A stretch of 64,000 nucleotides of DNA from an uncultured Lachnospiraceae bacterium (GCA_910579615.1 CAJTUA010000018.1:35972-99971); one strand, 5' to 3'. Counted from the stretch's first letter, positions 49,569 to 58,208 are shown. Numbers and translations are program-made. The notes: generated by a model not told the origin, from the letters alone.

Positions 49569-50186
49569 ATGATACTAGAAAACAAATTGGGAATTTCTGA
49601 TTCGGCAGAACTTGCCCGTGCAGAAGAAAAAATTAGTAAAATGAAAGCACTTGAATTATTTGAAACCAATTTACTGGATACTTTTGAAGTCGGAACTTTT
49701 AAGGGACTTGCAAAAATTCATCAATATCTTTTTGGTGAGATTTATGATTTTGCGGGGAAAATGAGGACGGTAAATATTGCAAAGGGTGCGTTCCGCTTTG
49801 CGCCTGTTATGTATCTGGAAGCTGCCCTGAAAAATATCGAAAAAATGCCACAGTCAACCTTTGATGAAATTGTTGAAAAATATGTTGAAATGAATATAGC
49901 GCACCCTTTCCGGGAGGGGAATGGCCGCAGTACAAGGATATGGCTTGATGCTATTTTCAAAAAAGAATTGAGAATGGTAGTGGATTGGAGCATGGTAGAC
50001 AAGGAAGATTATTTGCTTGCGATGGAAAGAAGCCCGGTGAAAGATGTTGAAATTAAGGTCTTGCTGAAAGCTGCCCTTACGGACAAAATCAATGACCGTG
50101 AAGTTTATATGAAGGGTATTGATGCAAGCTATTATTATGAGGGGTATAATGTTTTCAAGACTGAAAATCTTAAATCTGGGAAATGA
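49569..50186 (+). CDS. Fic domain protein
   Basis: 205 aa. The catalytic loop HPFREGNGRSTR (HxFx[D/E]GNGRxxR) is intact, preceded by FGEIYDFAGKMRTVNIAKG, the flap. Fic enzymes usually transfer AMP to target proteins and many are toxins. No clear inhibitory (S/T)xxxE(G/N) helix was found in this protein. Start ATG 49569 follows GAGGAGA. It overlaps by 4 bases the next frame's first possible start, so the pair is translationally coupled. The element is AT-rich compared with neighbours, suggesting acquisition. Confidence 0.9.
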   Translation: MILENKLGISDSAELARAEEKISKMKALELFETNLLDTFEVGTFKGLAKIHQYLFGEIYDFAGKMRTVNIAKGAFRFAPVMYLEAALKNIEKMPQSTFDEIVEKYVEMNIAHPFREGNGRSTRIWLDAIFKKELRMVVDWSMVDKEDYLLAMERSPVKDVEIKVLLKAALTDKINDREVYMKGIDASYYYEGYNVFKTENLKSGK

Positions 50187-50248
50187 TTTTTGGGGTTTTG
50201 AAAGTAAAAGAAGTCCGCGAAGTGTTTGGCGTGATGAGTGGAGGACGT

Positions 50249-50857
50249 ATGGAAGACTTTTCTCAATATAATCAGAATTTCAGCCATGAATTAACGGGCG
50301 AAAATGATTGGATGGATGTGCATCTCAATACATTGTTTCTTGAATTACAAGACATATATACAGCAACCTATATTTTCAGGACAGTAGACAGCGCATGGGA
50401 TAAGAAGGTTCAAGAAAAGGAAGTTCCGGGCCATTCGGCGGTTAGAACTATTCTTTATGAGGCTCTCGTATATAGGGTAATCCTTGGGCTTAGCAAGATT
50501 TTTGCAAACCAAAAAGAGTATTCGCTGAGCAAGGCGACCAATCAAATTGAACAAATTTATAAGAATAACAGCGAAGTCAAAAACATCATAGATGAGATTC
50601 TCCAAAAGTTTGATTGCAGCCCAATGATTCCTAAAATACGTATATTTCGGGACAAGTTTTTTGCGCATTTAGATAAGGAGAGCGTTATATCATATTTTAG
50701 AATTGATCCTGCAGCGGCAATGAAAGATATGGACTGTGATGAAATAGAGGAATGGTTGTTATTGATTGGAAAATTGTATAAGTCATGCTTTGGGGTAGAA
50801 CTGACACGCAATTCTCAAATGCCTTCAAAAGACGATATTGTTTATACATTCTTTTGA
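50249..50857 (+). CDS. HEPN/AbiU2-like protein next to Fic
   Basis: 202 aa (224 if started at the overlapping ATG 50183). All-helical; IRIFRDKFFAHLDKESV contains the RxxxxxH motif of HEPN RNases, placed as in AbiU2-like proteins, and the upstream VYRVILGLSKIFANQ helix fits that family. Start 50249 is preferred because GTGGAGGAC is 5 bases upstream; ATG 50183 would start inside the fic stop. HEPN proteins are toxins or antiviral RNases, so the pair may be a toxin-antitoxin or abortive-infection unit. Neither component's role is proven. Confidence 0.65.
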   Translation: MEDFSQYNQNFSHELTGENDWMDVHLNTLFLELQDIYTATYIFRTVDSAWDKKVQEKEVPGHSAVRTILYEALVYRVILGLSKIFANQKEYSLSKATNQIEQIYKNNSEVKNIIDEILQKFDCSPMIPKIRIFRDKFFAHLDKESVISYFRIDPAAAMKDMDCDEIEEWLLLIGKLYKSCFGVELTRNSQMPSKDDIVYTFF

Positions 50858-50909
50858 AAATGATTGAGGTGTTCTCTATATCCAGAAATAAAAAATTTCT
50901 GCAATCCAC

Positions 50910-50939
50910 TTGACAACCGCACGCCCTATATGTTATTGT
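50910..50939 (+). promoter_or_regulatory. Promoter of the 18-codon ORF transcript
   Basis: TTGACA (50910-50915), 18-bp spacer, TATTGT (50934-50939). Confidence 0.5.
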
Positions 50940-51004
50940 ATATCATAGTTCATTTAAATGACACTGGATTATATTTTTTTAGCCCATGGAAGGAGGCGAT
51001 TTGT

Positions 51005-51061
51005 ATGACAAACTTATATTTATCGGATGTTGTACCAATCGCTTTGGCATGTGCTTTGTGA
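51005..51061 (+). CDS. 18-aa hydrophobic micro-ORF with a strong ribosome site
   Basis: MTNLYLSDVVPIALACAL, preceded by AAGGAGGCGATTTGT, then a stop 10 bases before a terminator. The transcript (promoter to terminator, about 155 nt) holds nothing else. The end is hydrophobic. It could be a small toxin, a truncated relative of the 31-aa toxin near 40 kb, or a leader peptide. Confidence 0.4.
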   Translation: MTNLYLSDVVPIALACAL

Positions 51062-51070
51062 GCGTTTATC

Positions 51071-51099
51071 AGCATCCGCTATCGGGTGCTTTCTTTTTT
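51071..51099 (+). terminator. Intrinsic terminator after the micro-ORF
   Basis: AGCATCCG (51071-51078), loop CTAT, CGGGTGCT (51083-51090), then TTCTTTTTT. The remaining gap to 51386 contains no recognised gene. Confidence 0.8.
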
Positions 51100-51386
51100 G
51101 TACACGGAAGGCGGGGTAGTTCGCCGTTTGGCCAGCTCGTGTTCCGGACAATTGGGCAGGAATCATTTCCTGACGTTTTAAGATGCACCCGAAGGGGTGT
51201 ATTTTTTGTGTGCAGGGCGCGAATGTGCACGGATGCGTGTATACGAATAGAATGCACAAAAATGCAATATGCATAAATACCGTATGCGCGGTACCAACTC
51301 CAAATATAAGTTTGGCTGGGATTTTAAATTTTGAATCGGAACCTTAAGTACCAGAAAAATAAAAAACTTATCAAGGAGTAGGATGA

Positions 51387-53420
51387 ATGAAAAGACTGAG
51401 TAATCTTTTGAGGGCAATGGATGAAAACACTTCCACCTATACGGAAATGTATAACGGAAGAATGCTTGTGGTTTTGCCCACCGGCGGGGATGCCGCGCGC
51501 TTTTTGGACTATAATCCGACGTACTACCACGGGGAGATTGGTCTTGTGATTACTGGCACACACAAGCAGGCGCAGGATAAGCCAACGCTTACCTGGCAGA
51601 TTCCGGCAGAAATGCTTGGCATAGAGGATTTCACACCCGCCGCCGCGGATTATTGCCTGCGCGCGTTTGGGAAATATGTGGAGGAATTGAACGGGGAGCT
51701 TTACAACCGTTCGCGCACCGATAAGGAAAACGGAAAATACTATCTGGATGCGCCGAACGGAACGGTTCTTGTGCGGAATACCGCGTTTTTTATGACCTGT
51801 ACCTGCAAGGATTATGTGAACGGCGGCGGGATAACGGTCTATGTGTCGGAGGAGGAAAAGATGCGCCCTCCCCGGGTTTGCCTGTGCCTGCGCATGCAGG
51901 TGCAGCTTCCGGCAAAACGGCTGAAAAAGGCAATCCACATGCTCTGCACGGATTTGCCACAGGCAATCGACCGCTTTGTCGCGGATTTTGACCGGGAAGG
52001 GCTTGAGAGAAGCATCCAGTTGGAAAAGCAGCAGGAGGGAATCCGTGCCTGGTTAAGGCAGAGCGATTATTGTGCATTTATTGCAAATGACAGCATTCTG
52101 CCGCGCGCGAAGGGAAGTGATTTACCGATGGAAGATGCCGTGCCTTTTTCCTCCACGCCGGAGGATGAAATTGAAGTGTGCGGCGTGCGCGGCATGGGAA
52201 TAAGACGCGGCGTGACCGTGATTACGGGTGGCGGCTATTCGGGCAAATCGACCTTGCTTGACGCGATATCGGCAGGCATTTACAACCATGTACCCGGTGA
52301 TGGCAGGGAACTTTGCATCACGGACGAAACCGCAGTGACGATTTCAGCGGAGGAGGCAAGGAGTGTAAAACGGGTCAATATTTCCCCGTTTATCAAGTGG
52401 CTGCCGGGCGGCGATGCGCATGTGTTTTCGACCGAGCGTGCTTCGGGTTCGACCTCGCAGGCGGCAAATATTATGGAAGCGGTGGAGAACGGCGCACAGC
52501 TTTTGCTGATGGATGAGGACAGGAGCGCGACGAATTTTATGATTCGCGACCGGCTGATGAAGGCGCTGATTCAAAAGGAGCCGATTACCCCGTTTACTGA
52601 CCGGGTGGGCGAGCTGTACCGTACACAAGGGGTATCAACAATATTGGTCATTGGCGGAAGCGGGGAATATTTATCGGTTGCCGACAAGGTTTATGAGATG
52701 GATGAATTTATAATCCGCGATGTGACGGGGCGCGCGAAGGAATTGTGCCGGATGGTTGGGATTGCGCCTGCCACGGGAATCCAGGAGGAAGGAAGAGGAT
52801 ATTTTGGTGATATCTGCCAGGAACTTCCGGAAAATGCTGATTGGAGCCAGAACCGTGTGCTGGACTGCACGAATTTTACTCCGTATCCGGAAGGAAGCGG
52901 GAGAGAGCGCCTGGAAGTGTCCGACATGGGATTTATCCTGATTGGGGATGAACGGATTGATATCCGGGGGCTGCATGATATTGTGTCGATGCACCAGCTT
53001 GACGCACTGGGGTATATGCTGCGGTTTTTGGAGAATTGTATGGGTGGGAAATTTGCAGTTGGCAAGGCGGCTGCGGATGATGTTTCTAAGAAGGAGTCTG
53101 CCGGGGAGGTTGCCGGAAGTTCGGCGGGAAAAGATTTCGGAGATAAGGATGCCGTCTCAGAAGATTCTGCTGACAGGACTTTGGCGAACGGAAATGTTGC
53201 TTCTGGAAAAACTGCCAGGAATGAAAAAACTGCTTTGGACACGCAGATTAACAAGTTGTACAAAAAAATCGAAACTGAGGGGTTGGACTGCGTATTTTCC
53301 TCAAATTTTACCACGACAGGGCGTTTCCTTGATTTGCCGCGCAAATGCGAATTAAAGGCGGTGATTAACCGGATGAGGAAAATTGCATTTCTCCCACGGG
53401 AGGGAAAACAGGAGGGATGA
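51387..53420 (+). CDS. ABC-class predicted ATPase (PF09818-like)
   Basis: 677 aa. Walker A is VITGGGYSGKSTLLDAI near residue 290, signature-like STERASGSTSQAANIMEAVE, and Walker B LLLMDEDRSATNFM, then RVGELYRTQGVSTILVIGGS. This set (lid between FSTERASGSTSQA and DEDRSATN) is typical of the 'ABC-class ATPase' family, whose cellular role is unknown in bacteria. Residues about 555-620 are an Ala/Ser/Asp-rich linker before a short basic C-terminus. AAGGAG precedes ATG. The stop overlaps the next gene's possible first ATG by 4 bases. Confidence 0.85.
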   Translation: MKRLSNLLRAMDENTSTYTEMYNGRMLVVLPTGGDAARFLDYNPTYYHGEIGLVITGTHKQAQDKPTLTWQIPAEMLGIEDFTPAAADYCLRAFGKYVEELNGELYNRSRTDKENGKYYLDAPNGTVLVRNTAFFMTCTCKDYVNGGGITVYVSEEEKMRPPRVCLCLRMQVQLPAKRLKKAIHMLCTDLPQAIDRFVADFDREGLERSIQLEKQQEGIRAWLRQSDYCAFIANDSILPRAKGSDLPMEDAVPFSSTPEDEIEVCGVRGMGIRRGVTVITGGGYSGKSTLLDAISAGIYNHVPGDGRELCITDETAVTISAEEARSVKRVNISPFIKWLPGGDAHVFSTERASGSTSQAANIMEAVENGAQLLLMDEDRSATNFMIRDRLMKALIQKEPITPFTDRVGELYRTQGVSTILVIGGSGEYLSVADKVYEMDEFIIRDVTGRAKELCRMVGIAPATGIQEEGRGYFGDICQELPENADWSQNRVLDCTNFTPYPEGSGRERLEVSDMGFILIGDERIDIRGLHDIVSMHQLDALGYMLRFLENCMGGKFAVGKAAADDVSKKESAGEVAGSSAGKDFGDKDAVSEDSADRTLANGNVASGKTARNEKTALDTQINKLYKKIETEGLDCVFSSNFTTTGRFLDLPRKCELKAVINRMRKIAFLPREGKQEG

Positions 53421-53425
53421 TTGCG

Positions 53426-54241
53426 ATGGAACAAAATAATTATTTTGTGGAGGGCTTACAGGGTGCTGGAAAAACAACCTTTGTGCGGCTGCTCTCGGAG
53501 CGGCTGCACGGTTATAAGGTTTTTCAGGAAGGGGATTTTTCACCGGTCGAACTGGCATGGTGCGCCTATGTTACGGAAGAACAATACCAAAAGATATTGA
53601 CGGATTATTCGGCCATAGACGAGGAAATAAAGCAAAAAACTGTCACGGAGGGGGAGCGCAAAATCATCTGTTACACGCAGATTTTAACGGATATTCCTAA
53701 TTTTCACAAAAATCTTGAAAAATTCGAGATATATAACGGAAATCTGGACAGAGCAGCTTTTGAGAATATAGTTCTGGAACGTTTCCGGAAATGGAACGGG
53801 CAGGGGCAGATTTTTGAATGCTCCATATTCCAGAATATTATTGAAAACCAGATGTTGTATCTTGGGATGACGGAAGAAGAAATTCTTGATTTTTACCGGA
53901 GGTTAAAAAGTATTCTTGCAGGAAAGCTGCATAAAATTATTTATTTGGATGTGGAGGATATTCCGGGAGGAATTGACACAATCCGCAAAGAGCGCTGTGA
54001 CGAGAAAGGAAATGAATTGTGGTTTCCGCTGATGCTCCGGTATCTGGAGGAATCCCCTTTCGGCAAGGAACATGCATGGACAGGGATGAACGGGCTGCTG
54101 CGGCACCTTGAAAGGAGAAAGGCTTTGGAACACCGGATTATGACGGAGATTTTCGGGGAGAATACGGTTGTTGTAAAGGCAAAAAATTATGTGATGGAGG
54201 ATGTTTTGGCGCAGCTTTCATTTTATAACCAGGGAATGTAA
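53426..54241 (+). CDS. P-loop NTPase, kinase-like
   Basis: 271 aa. MEQNNYFVEGLQGAGKTTFV provides Walker A (EGLQGAGKTT) and KLHKIIYLDVEDIPGGIDTI a Walker B-like strand with a lid region. Resembles AAA/uridylate-kinase-like small-molecule kinases but matches no named family that I recognise. Start 53426 lies 9-10 bases after AGGAGGG; an ATG at 53417 would overlap the previous stop. Coupled with the ABC-class ATPase. Confidence 0.7.
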   Translation: MEQNNYFVEGLQGAGKTTFVRLLSERLHGYKVFQEGDFSPVELAWCAYVTEEQYQKILTDYSAIDEEIKQKTVTEGERKIICYTQILTDIPNFHKNLEKFEIYNGNLDRAAFENIVLERFRKWNGQGQIFECSIFQNIIENQMLYLGMTEEEILDFYRRLKSILAGKLHKIIYLDVEDIPGGIDTIRKERCDEKGNELWFPLMLRYLEESPFGKEHAWTGMNGLLRHLERRKALEHRIMTEIFGENTVVVKAKNYVMEDVLAQLSFYNQGM

Positions 54242-54264
54242 ACGGAAATTTTGGGGAGAAGCAA

Positions 54265-54429
54265 TATGTTTCAGGGAGAGGAAGTCGAAAGGATACCGGA
54301 ACCGGCTTTGAAGGTATTTGTAGGTTTATAGCATATAGTTTCCGTGAATTTTATCAGAAATGGCTTGATAGCCTTTCGGATGTGGAACAGTTTCGAAAAG
54401 AACTGGAAAGATGGAGTAGACATAAGTAA
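54265..54429 (+). pseudogene. Remnant, possibly of a SUKH/SMI1-type gene
   Basis: An out-of-frame open stretch KDTGTGFEGICRFIAYSFRE, then FYQKWLDSLSDVEQFRKELE and WSRHK before TAA at 54427. A start with GGGGAGA (ATG 54267) reads only 21 codons in another frame before TAG, so a frameshift separates the two. SMI1/KNR4 relation is suspected from FxEFxxxW spacing only. Confidence 0.35.
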
Positions 54430-54494
54430 CTTTCAAACAAATGGTGGCAACATTTTTCTTTAAAAGGAAGAAAAAAATATTTTCAAATTTCGTA

Positions 54495-54525
54495 TTGACT
54501 CTACCGCGGCGTAACGGTTTATGAT
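54495..54525 (+). promoter_or_regulatory. MerR-type promoter with a 19-bp spacer
   Basis: TTGACT (54495-54500), 19-bp spacer CTACCGCGGCGTAACGGTT, TATGAT (54520-54525). The overlong spacer with an inverted repeat (ACCGc..gGTAACGGT-like) is the hallmark of MerR-activated promoters; the target here is the merR gene itself. Confidence 0.85.
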
Positions 54526-54577
54526 GAAATCACAAGTATCCGGACACTTGCAAAATTAAAAAAACGCATATACGGAA

Positions 54578-54598
54578 CATGCGGAACTTAAAATAGGA
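54578..54598 (+). repeat. Dispersed hairpin repeat, family A 3'-end fragment
   Basis: GGAACATGCGGAACTTAAAA matches the 3' end of family A (GGAACATGCGGAACTCAAAA on the minus strand near 7460) with one change, immediately before the MerR gene's AGGAG. Confidence 0.6.
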
Positions 54599-54605
54599 GA
54601 AGAAA

Positions 54606-55445
54606 ATGAAAACTGTCAAAGACATGTCAGAGATTGCCGGAGTCAGTATAAGGACACTGCGGTATTATGATGAAATCGGTCTGTTAAAGCCGACGGAATT
54701 AACGGAAGCAGGCTATCGGCTCTATGACAGCAAGGCGTTGGAAAAGCTGCAGGAAATTATGTTCTTTCGGGAATTGGAAATTCCGTTGGTTGATATCAAG
54801 AAAATCATGGATGAGCCAAATTACGATAAAGAACAGGTGTTATTAACTCAAAAATCATTGTTGGAACAGAAGCGGAATCGGTTAAACGGGATTATTGAGT
54901 TGATAACGGATGTAATGAAAGGAGTCAATACAATGAGTTTTGAGGCGTTTAGCAGGGAAGATGTACAGAAAATTATCGACCATACATTGGAATGTATGTC
55001 AAAGGAAAGCCTTGAGGAACAGGTGAAAAAATACGGGGGCATGGAAAAGTACAGGGAGCATTTAACGGCAGGTTTTACAAATGAGCAGGCAATTGCCGAT
55101 TTATTGAAGTGGTATGGCAGCAAGGAAAAGATAATGGAAGCAATTATGCAGTCTGCCGGGAATACCGAGGAAATATATCAGCAACAAGACAAAAACACAA
55201 AGATATACCGTTCGTTTATGATTGCAAAAGAAACCGATAATGCAGATATGGCGCGTACCGCGGTGGCAATGCTTGCACAAAGCTACAAAGAAATGTTCAA
55301 GCTTGATAATGCAAGGAATATTTTACTTGATTTGGCAAAAGAATATCTGGACAATGCGCAGCTTGCAAAAGCAAATGATGGGCAGTTTGGGGAAGGATGT
55401 TCTGAGTATGTCGCGCATGCCATCCAATCGTATTATGGAGTGTAG
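54606..55445 (+). CDS. MerR family regulator with a TipAS domain
   Basis: 279 aa. The N-terminal MerR helix-turn-helix is MSEIAGVSIRTLRYYDEIGL, then KPTELTEAGYRLYDSKALEK, and a coiled-coil dimer helix to about residue 110. The C-terminal 130 residues match TipAS (HTLECMSKESLEEQVKKYGG, GFTNEQAIADLLKWYGSKEK), an antibiotic-binding domain that traps thiopeptides and other drugs. The promoter upstream (19-bp spacer) is of the MerR kind, so self-activation on drug binding is likely. Its regulated gene may have been the decayed exporter to the right. Confidence 0.92.
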   Translation: MKTVKDMSEIAGVSIRTLRYYDEIGLLKPTELTEAGYRLYDSKALEKLQEIMFFRELEIPLVDIKKIMDEPNYDKEQVLLTQKSLLEQKRNRLNGIIELITDVMKGVNTMSFEAFSREDVQKIIDHTLECMSKESLEEQVKKYGGMEKYREHLTAGFTNEQAIADLLKWYGSKEKIMEAIMQSAGNTEEIYQQQDKNTKIYRSFMIAKETDNADMARTAVAMLAQSYKEMFKLDNARNILLDLAKEYLDNAQLAKANDGQFGEGCSEYVAHAIQSYYGV

Positions 55446-55466
55446 GGTATTTGTCAAAGTGAAAGG

Positions 55467-55544
55467 GTAAAGAATCAGCAGAAACGGAAAGAGTAAAGAA
55501 TCAGCAGAAGCAGAAACGGTAAAGAATCGGCAAAAACGGAAAGG
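55467..55544 (+). repeat. Three tandem 26-bp repeats
   Basis: Units starting GTAAAGAATCAGCAGAAACG at 55467, 55493 and 55519, with a few changes. They lie after the MerR stop. Unequal units with no spacers, so not a CRISPR array. Confidence 0.7.
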
Positions 55545-55581
55545 ATAAAAGTCATTCGAATGAAAGACAAAGAATAATCCA

Positions 55582-55617
55582 AAAAGGGCGGAGGTTCGAG
55601 AGAATCCCTGCCCTTTT
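55582..55617. terminator. Bidirectional terminator
   Basis: AAAAGGGC (55582-55589) and GCCCTTTT (55610-55617). It separates merR from the convergent permease pseudogene. Confidence 0.6.
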
Positions 55618-55668
55618 ATGGATAAAAACTAATTTATACCTAATAATATTATATTTATAGAAAATATT

Positions 55669-56401
55669 TTATGAGCTTGCACTGTTGTAATGCCGGACTC
55701 CGTTTTTCCAAAGGACGGCGGTCAGGAAGCTGAATCCTGCCAGGATAAGGATTCCATAGCACGCAAGCCGCCCATTCATTTCACCAATCAGGCTCTGTAC
55801 CGGAAGGGTTGCCATAATTCCATAAGGCAGGAAGCCATAAAATATCACTTTATAAATGCCGTAGAACGCAATTCCCGGAAGCTTCATACACAAGTCAATG
55901 CCTGCCTCCTCCAGCTGTGTAAGCCTTGCATCCGTCACAAAAAAGAAGGAAAGTGCACGGATGATGACCTCCATGTCGTAGTATAGGACTGCCATGGCAA
56001 GCAGCCAGAAGACGCAGGAGGCAATTTGTACCGCACCTGCGTTAAGCTTTGCCGTGACGGCACCGTAGACAATAATACCGATGCTCATCAGGACGAGCGG
56101 GAGGGAGCCAGGGTTTATCTGCTCAAAGGTCAGGCGCAGCAGAGGGCTGACCGGTTTGGTCAGATACAAATCCATATCTCCGTTTTTGATTTTGTACGGA
56201 ATGGAATTCAGCCCGAAAAAGCAGATTACCATGCTGAGCGCGTTCAAAAGGGAGAAGGAGCCGATGTAAATAATCATTTCTCCGCGGTTCTACCCGCCGA
56301 CCGTATCAACAAAAGCTTAGGTGGAACATCATGATTTTCTGGAAGCGGAGCCGGAGTAATTCCTTTATTACTTTGAGATTTTTATTGTGTTGTTTTAACA
56401 T
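55669..56401 (-). pseudogene. Decayed ABC-2 permease (DUF990-like)
   Basis: The 202-codon open part begins GEMIIYIGSFSLLNALSMVI and continues with GDMDLYLTKPVSPLLRLTFE and further membrane helices, matching the ABC-2-type transmembrane subunit of daunorubicin-like exporters. Upstream, the true N-terminus is recognisable: ATG at 56401 after AAAGGAAAGG, then MLKQHNKNLKVIKELLRLRF and QKIMMFHLSF, but it runs into TGA. The two parts are joined by a deletion of about 25 codons, and just before NRGEM an in-frame TAG stands where Trp (TGG) is expected. Not functional as it stands. Confidence 0.75.
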
Positions 56402-56598
56402 TTTGGATTCCTTTCCTTTTGTTTTTTTGAAAGTTGCTATATTTGTTCATTCCGCTTTTCCAATGCAGAATGACAAAACAAATTGCAGCCTGGGCAGGGG
56501 TGGTTCATTGCATTCGTGGGACAAGTGAGCACTCCTGAACACATCTTAAATTACCTGTATCTTTTTTATGTCAGATTCCTATCCCATCCGCTCGACCA

Positions 56599-56883
56599 CT
56601 ACGCCGATTTCAAATCGTTTGGGTAATAGCCGAAAACGGAGAGTTTGCCCGAAGTCGGTGCAATAATCCCGGTAAACATTTTGGTCAGGGTGGTTTTCCC
56701 TGCGCCGTTTGGCTCAATCAGACCAATAAATTCTCCCACCGCAACACTTAAATCGAGGGAGTTTACCGCCTCCTTTTGGGTGTATTCCCGCCTCCACAGA
56801 CTTTTCAGGCTGCCGCGCAGCCCCTCTGGCTTGATGAAACGGCGGTAAGTTTTTGTCAGGTTTTTTGCTTCAATGATATTCAT
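56599..56883 (-). pseudogene. Truncated ABC exporter ATPase
   Basis: 94 codons. MNIIEAKNLTKTYRRFIKPE and GEFIGLIEPNGAGKTTLTKM are the start and Walker A of an ABC-2 exporter ATPase (the Walker A first Gly is Glu). It ends after KLSVFGYYPNDLKSA with TAG; no signature or Walker B follows. In another frame the following bases read FEIGVVVERMG then stop, which may be the original C-terminus brought close by a large deletion. Same transcript order as the permease remnant. Start 56883 follows AAAGGA. Confidence 0.72.
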
Positions 56884-56999
56884 AGGAATCCTTTCCGCAG
56901 GGCATGTGCTATCCACATTGCCCTGCTGCAAATTTTTTGGTTTTGCGTAGATGATATATGGCGCAAAATGGTAAGTGGGTGCCTGCCTTATCAGGGCGC

Positions 57000-57026
57000 A
57001 AAAAAAGCATAGCCATAGCTATGCTT
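57000..57026 (-). terminator. Intrinsic terminator (minus strand)
   Basis: On the minus strand AAGCATAGC, loop TATG, GCTATGCTT, then seven T. It would end the transcript that starts at the promoter 57445-57474. Confidence 0.75.
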
Positions 57027-57343
57027 GTGTTGATACACAGGTTGTTGCCAAACTGTAAAAAAACAGAAGGCAAGGGCAGAAAACCGTAACAAAGACAAAG
57101 GTGACAAAAACAGTTCTGTCAGGATATAAAAAAGCCCAGGCGGATACAAAAAACTGTTCCGCAAAGAGCCTTCCCGAAGTGTATCATATATGGATTTCCA
57201 AGCACTTGTAAGGCAGACACACCGGTCAGATATTACCGGTGTCAGCGCAGACTCCACCCTTGATAATCGGCAATCCTTGTTTCCGTCCAAAAACAATGTC
57301 TTGGATTGTGGGAATGCTTCAGAGCCGCGCTATCGCTATTTTG

Positions 57344-57379
57344 TTAGCCGATAACCTCAACTCTTACAATGCTTGACAT
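57344..57379 (-). CDS. 11-aa leader-type ORF behind a strong promoter
   Basis: MSSIVRVEVIG and stop, preceded by AAAAAGGAGAAAAATTT. The transcript from 57438 to the terminator at 57000 has no other convincing ORF (a 101-codon reading at 56991-57296 has no ribosome site and ends inside the terminator). Could be a regulatory leader peptide or the start of a broken gene. Confidence 0.35.
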   Translation of the reverse strand: MSSIVRVEVIG

Positions 57380-57444
57380 AAATTTTTCTCCTTTTTGATG
57401 ATTTACGTTCTATGAATTATTTTTGGCGGTTACACCATAGCTGT

Positions 57445-57474
57445 ATTATAGTGGGTGATATTGTAGTCTGTCAA
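57445..57474 (-). promoter_or_regulatory. Consensus promoter (minus strand) in a gene-poor gap
   Basis: Minus strand: TTGACA (57469-57474), 18-bp spacer, TATAAT (57445-57450). Both hexamers are perfect. The only downstream products are the 11-codon ORF and about 430 bases of untranslated RNA. Confidence 0.8.
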
Positions 57475-57741
57475 GAAAAATTTTGATTGATTTTCTGTGC
57501 AGAATATAAGGATGTAGTTTTTGTTCTTTGAAACCAGGGAAAATTGATTCTCACAGTTTTTGTGATTTTTAAATTAAATAGGAATTTGAAAATTTCTGGA
57601 TATATTCTTTTGGAGTTGATAGCTTCGGATATAATTATGAAAAAAACTTCCCGATTCGTTCATAAAACAGATGAATATATTCCACAAACGACATGGAACT
57701 TTCTGTCGAAAAATGATATGATATGCACAATAAGTAAAAAT

Positions 57742-57783
57742 TTGGCTAAAGTTTATTTGGAAATAAAAAACTTTTGCCAAAGG
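57742..57783. promoter_or_regulatory. Imperfect palindrome upstream of the XRE gene
   Basis: TTGGCTAAAGTTT (57742-57754) and AAACTTTTGCCAA (57768-57780), one bulge, in an AT-rich region. Possible self-operator of the XRE regulator. Confidence 0.4.
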
Positions 57784-57821
57784 TTAATTATTTTGTGGTG
57801 TATATTTCACAGGGAGGTGGT

Positions 57822-58208
57822 ATGATGTATTTTCGGCCAAAGCAGTTTGGGATAGTACTGAAAAATGCACGGATGGATAAAAAACTGACACAGGCAGAAC
57901 TGGCGGAGATTCTGGATATTTCGCTGCCTTATTTAAAGGATTTGGAGCGCTTTCGGAACAATCCAAGTTTTGAAGTGTTTGAAAAGGTAATACGCTTTTT
58001 TAACCTGTCGGCAGATTTGGTGATTTATCCGGATAGAAATCTGGCTGATAGTACATATTTACAGATTGAACGTCTGTTAGCCCGCTGCAACAAAGCGCAG
58101 CTTCAGGTTGTACTGGCGACGACGGAAGCATTGCTGGCAGCGGATGGGAAGGCATCGGGGCAGATTCCGTGCGTGGAGGATGCGGACCAGGTAGCGTGTA
58201 AGTCCTGA
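57822..58208 (+). CDS. XRE family helix-turn-helix regulator
   Basis: 128 aa. The helix-turn-helix is FGIVLKNARMDKKLTQAELA, then EILDISLPYLKDLERFRNNP, with FEVFEKVIRFFNLSADLVIY as the fourth and fifth helices. The rest is a short dimerisation tail. The start at 57822 or 57825 follows AGGGAGGT. No clear partner gene follows: 58209-58440 contains a 63-codon unsupported reading only, so it may be an orphan of a lost module. Confidence 0.85.
   Translation: MMYFRPKQFGIVLKNARMDKKLTQAELAEILDISLPYLKDLERFRNNPSFEVFEKVIRFFNLSADLVIYPDRNLADSTYLQIERLLARCNKAQLQVVLATTEALLAADGKASGQIPCVEDADQVACKS

Noticed and set aside
55467..55544. CRISPR-like tandem repeat
   Set aside because: Three head-to-tail 26-bp units without spacers, next to no cas gene.
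56570..56640. tRNA-like string GTAGTGGTCGAGCGGATGG on the minus strand
   Set aside because: No acceptor stem, anticodon arm or T-loop can be formed with neighbouring bases; it is better explained by the decayed ABC gene.
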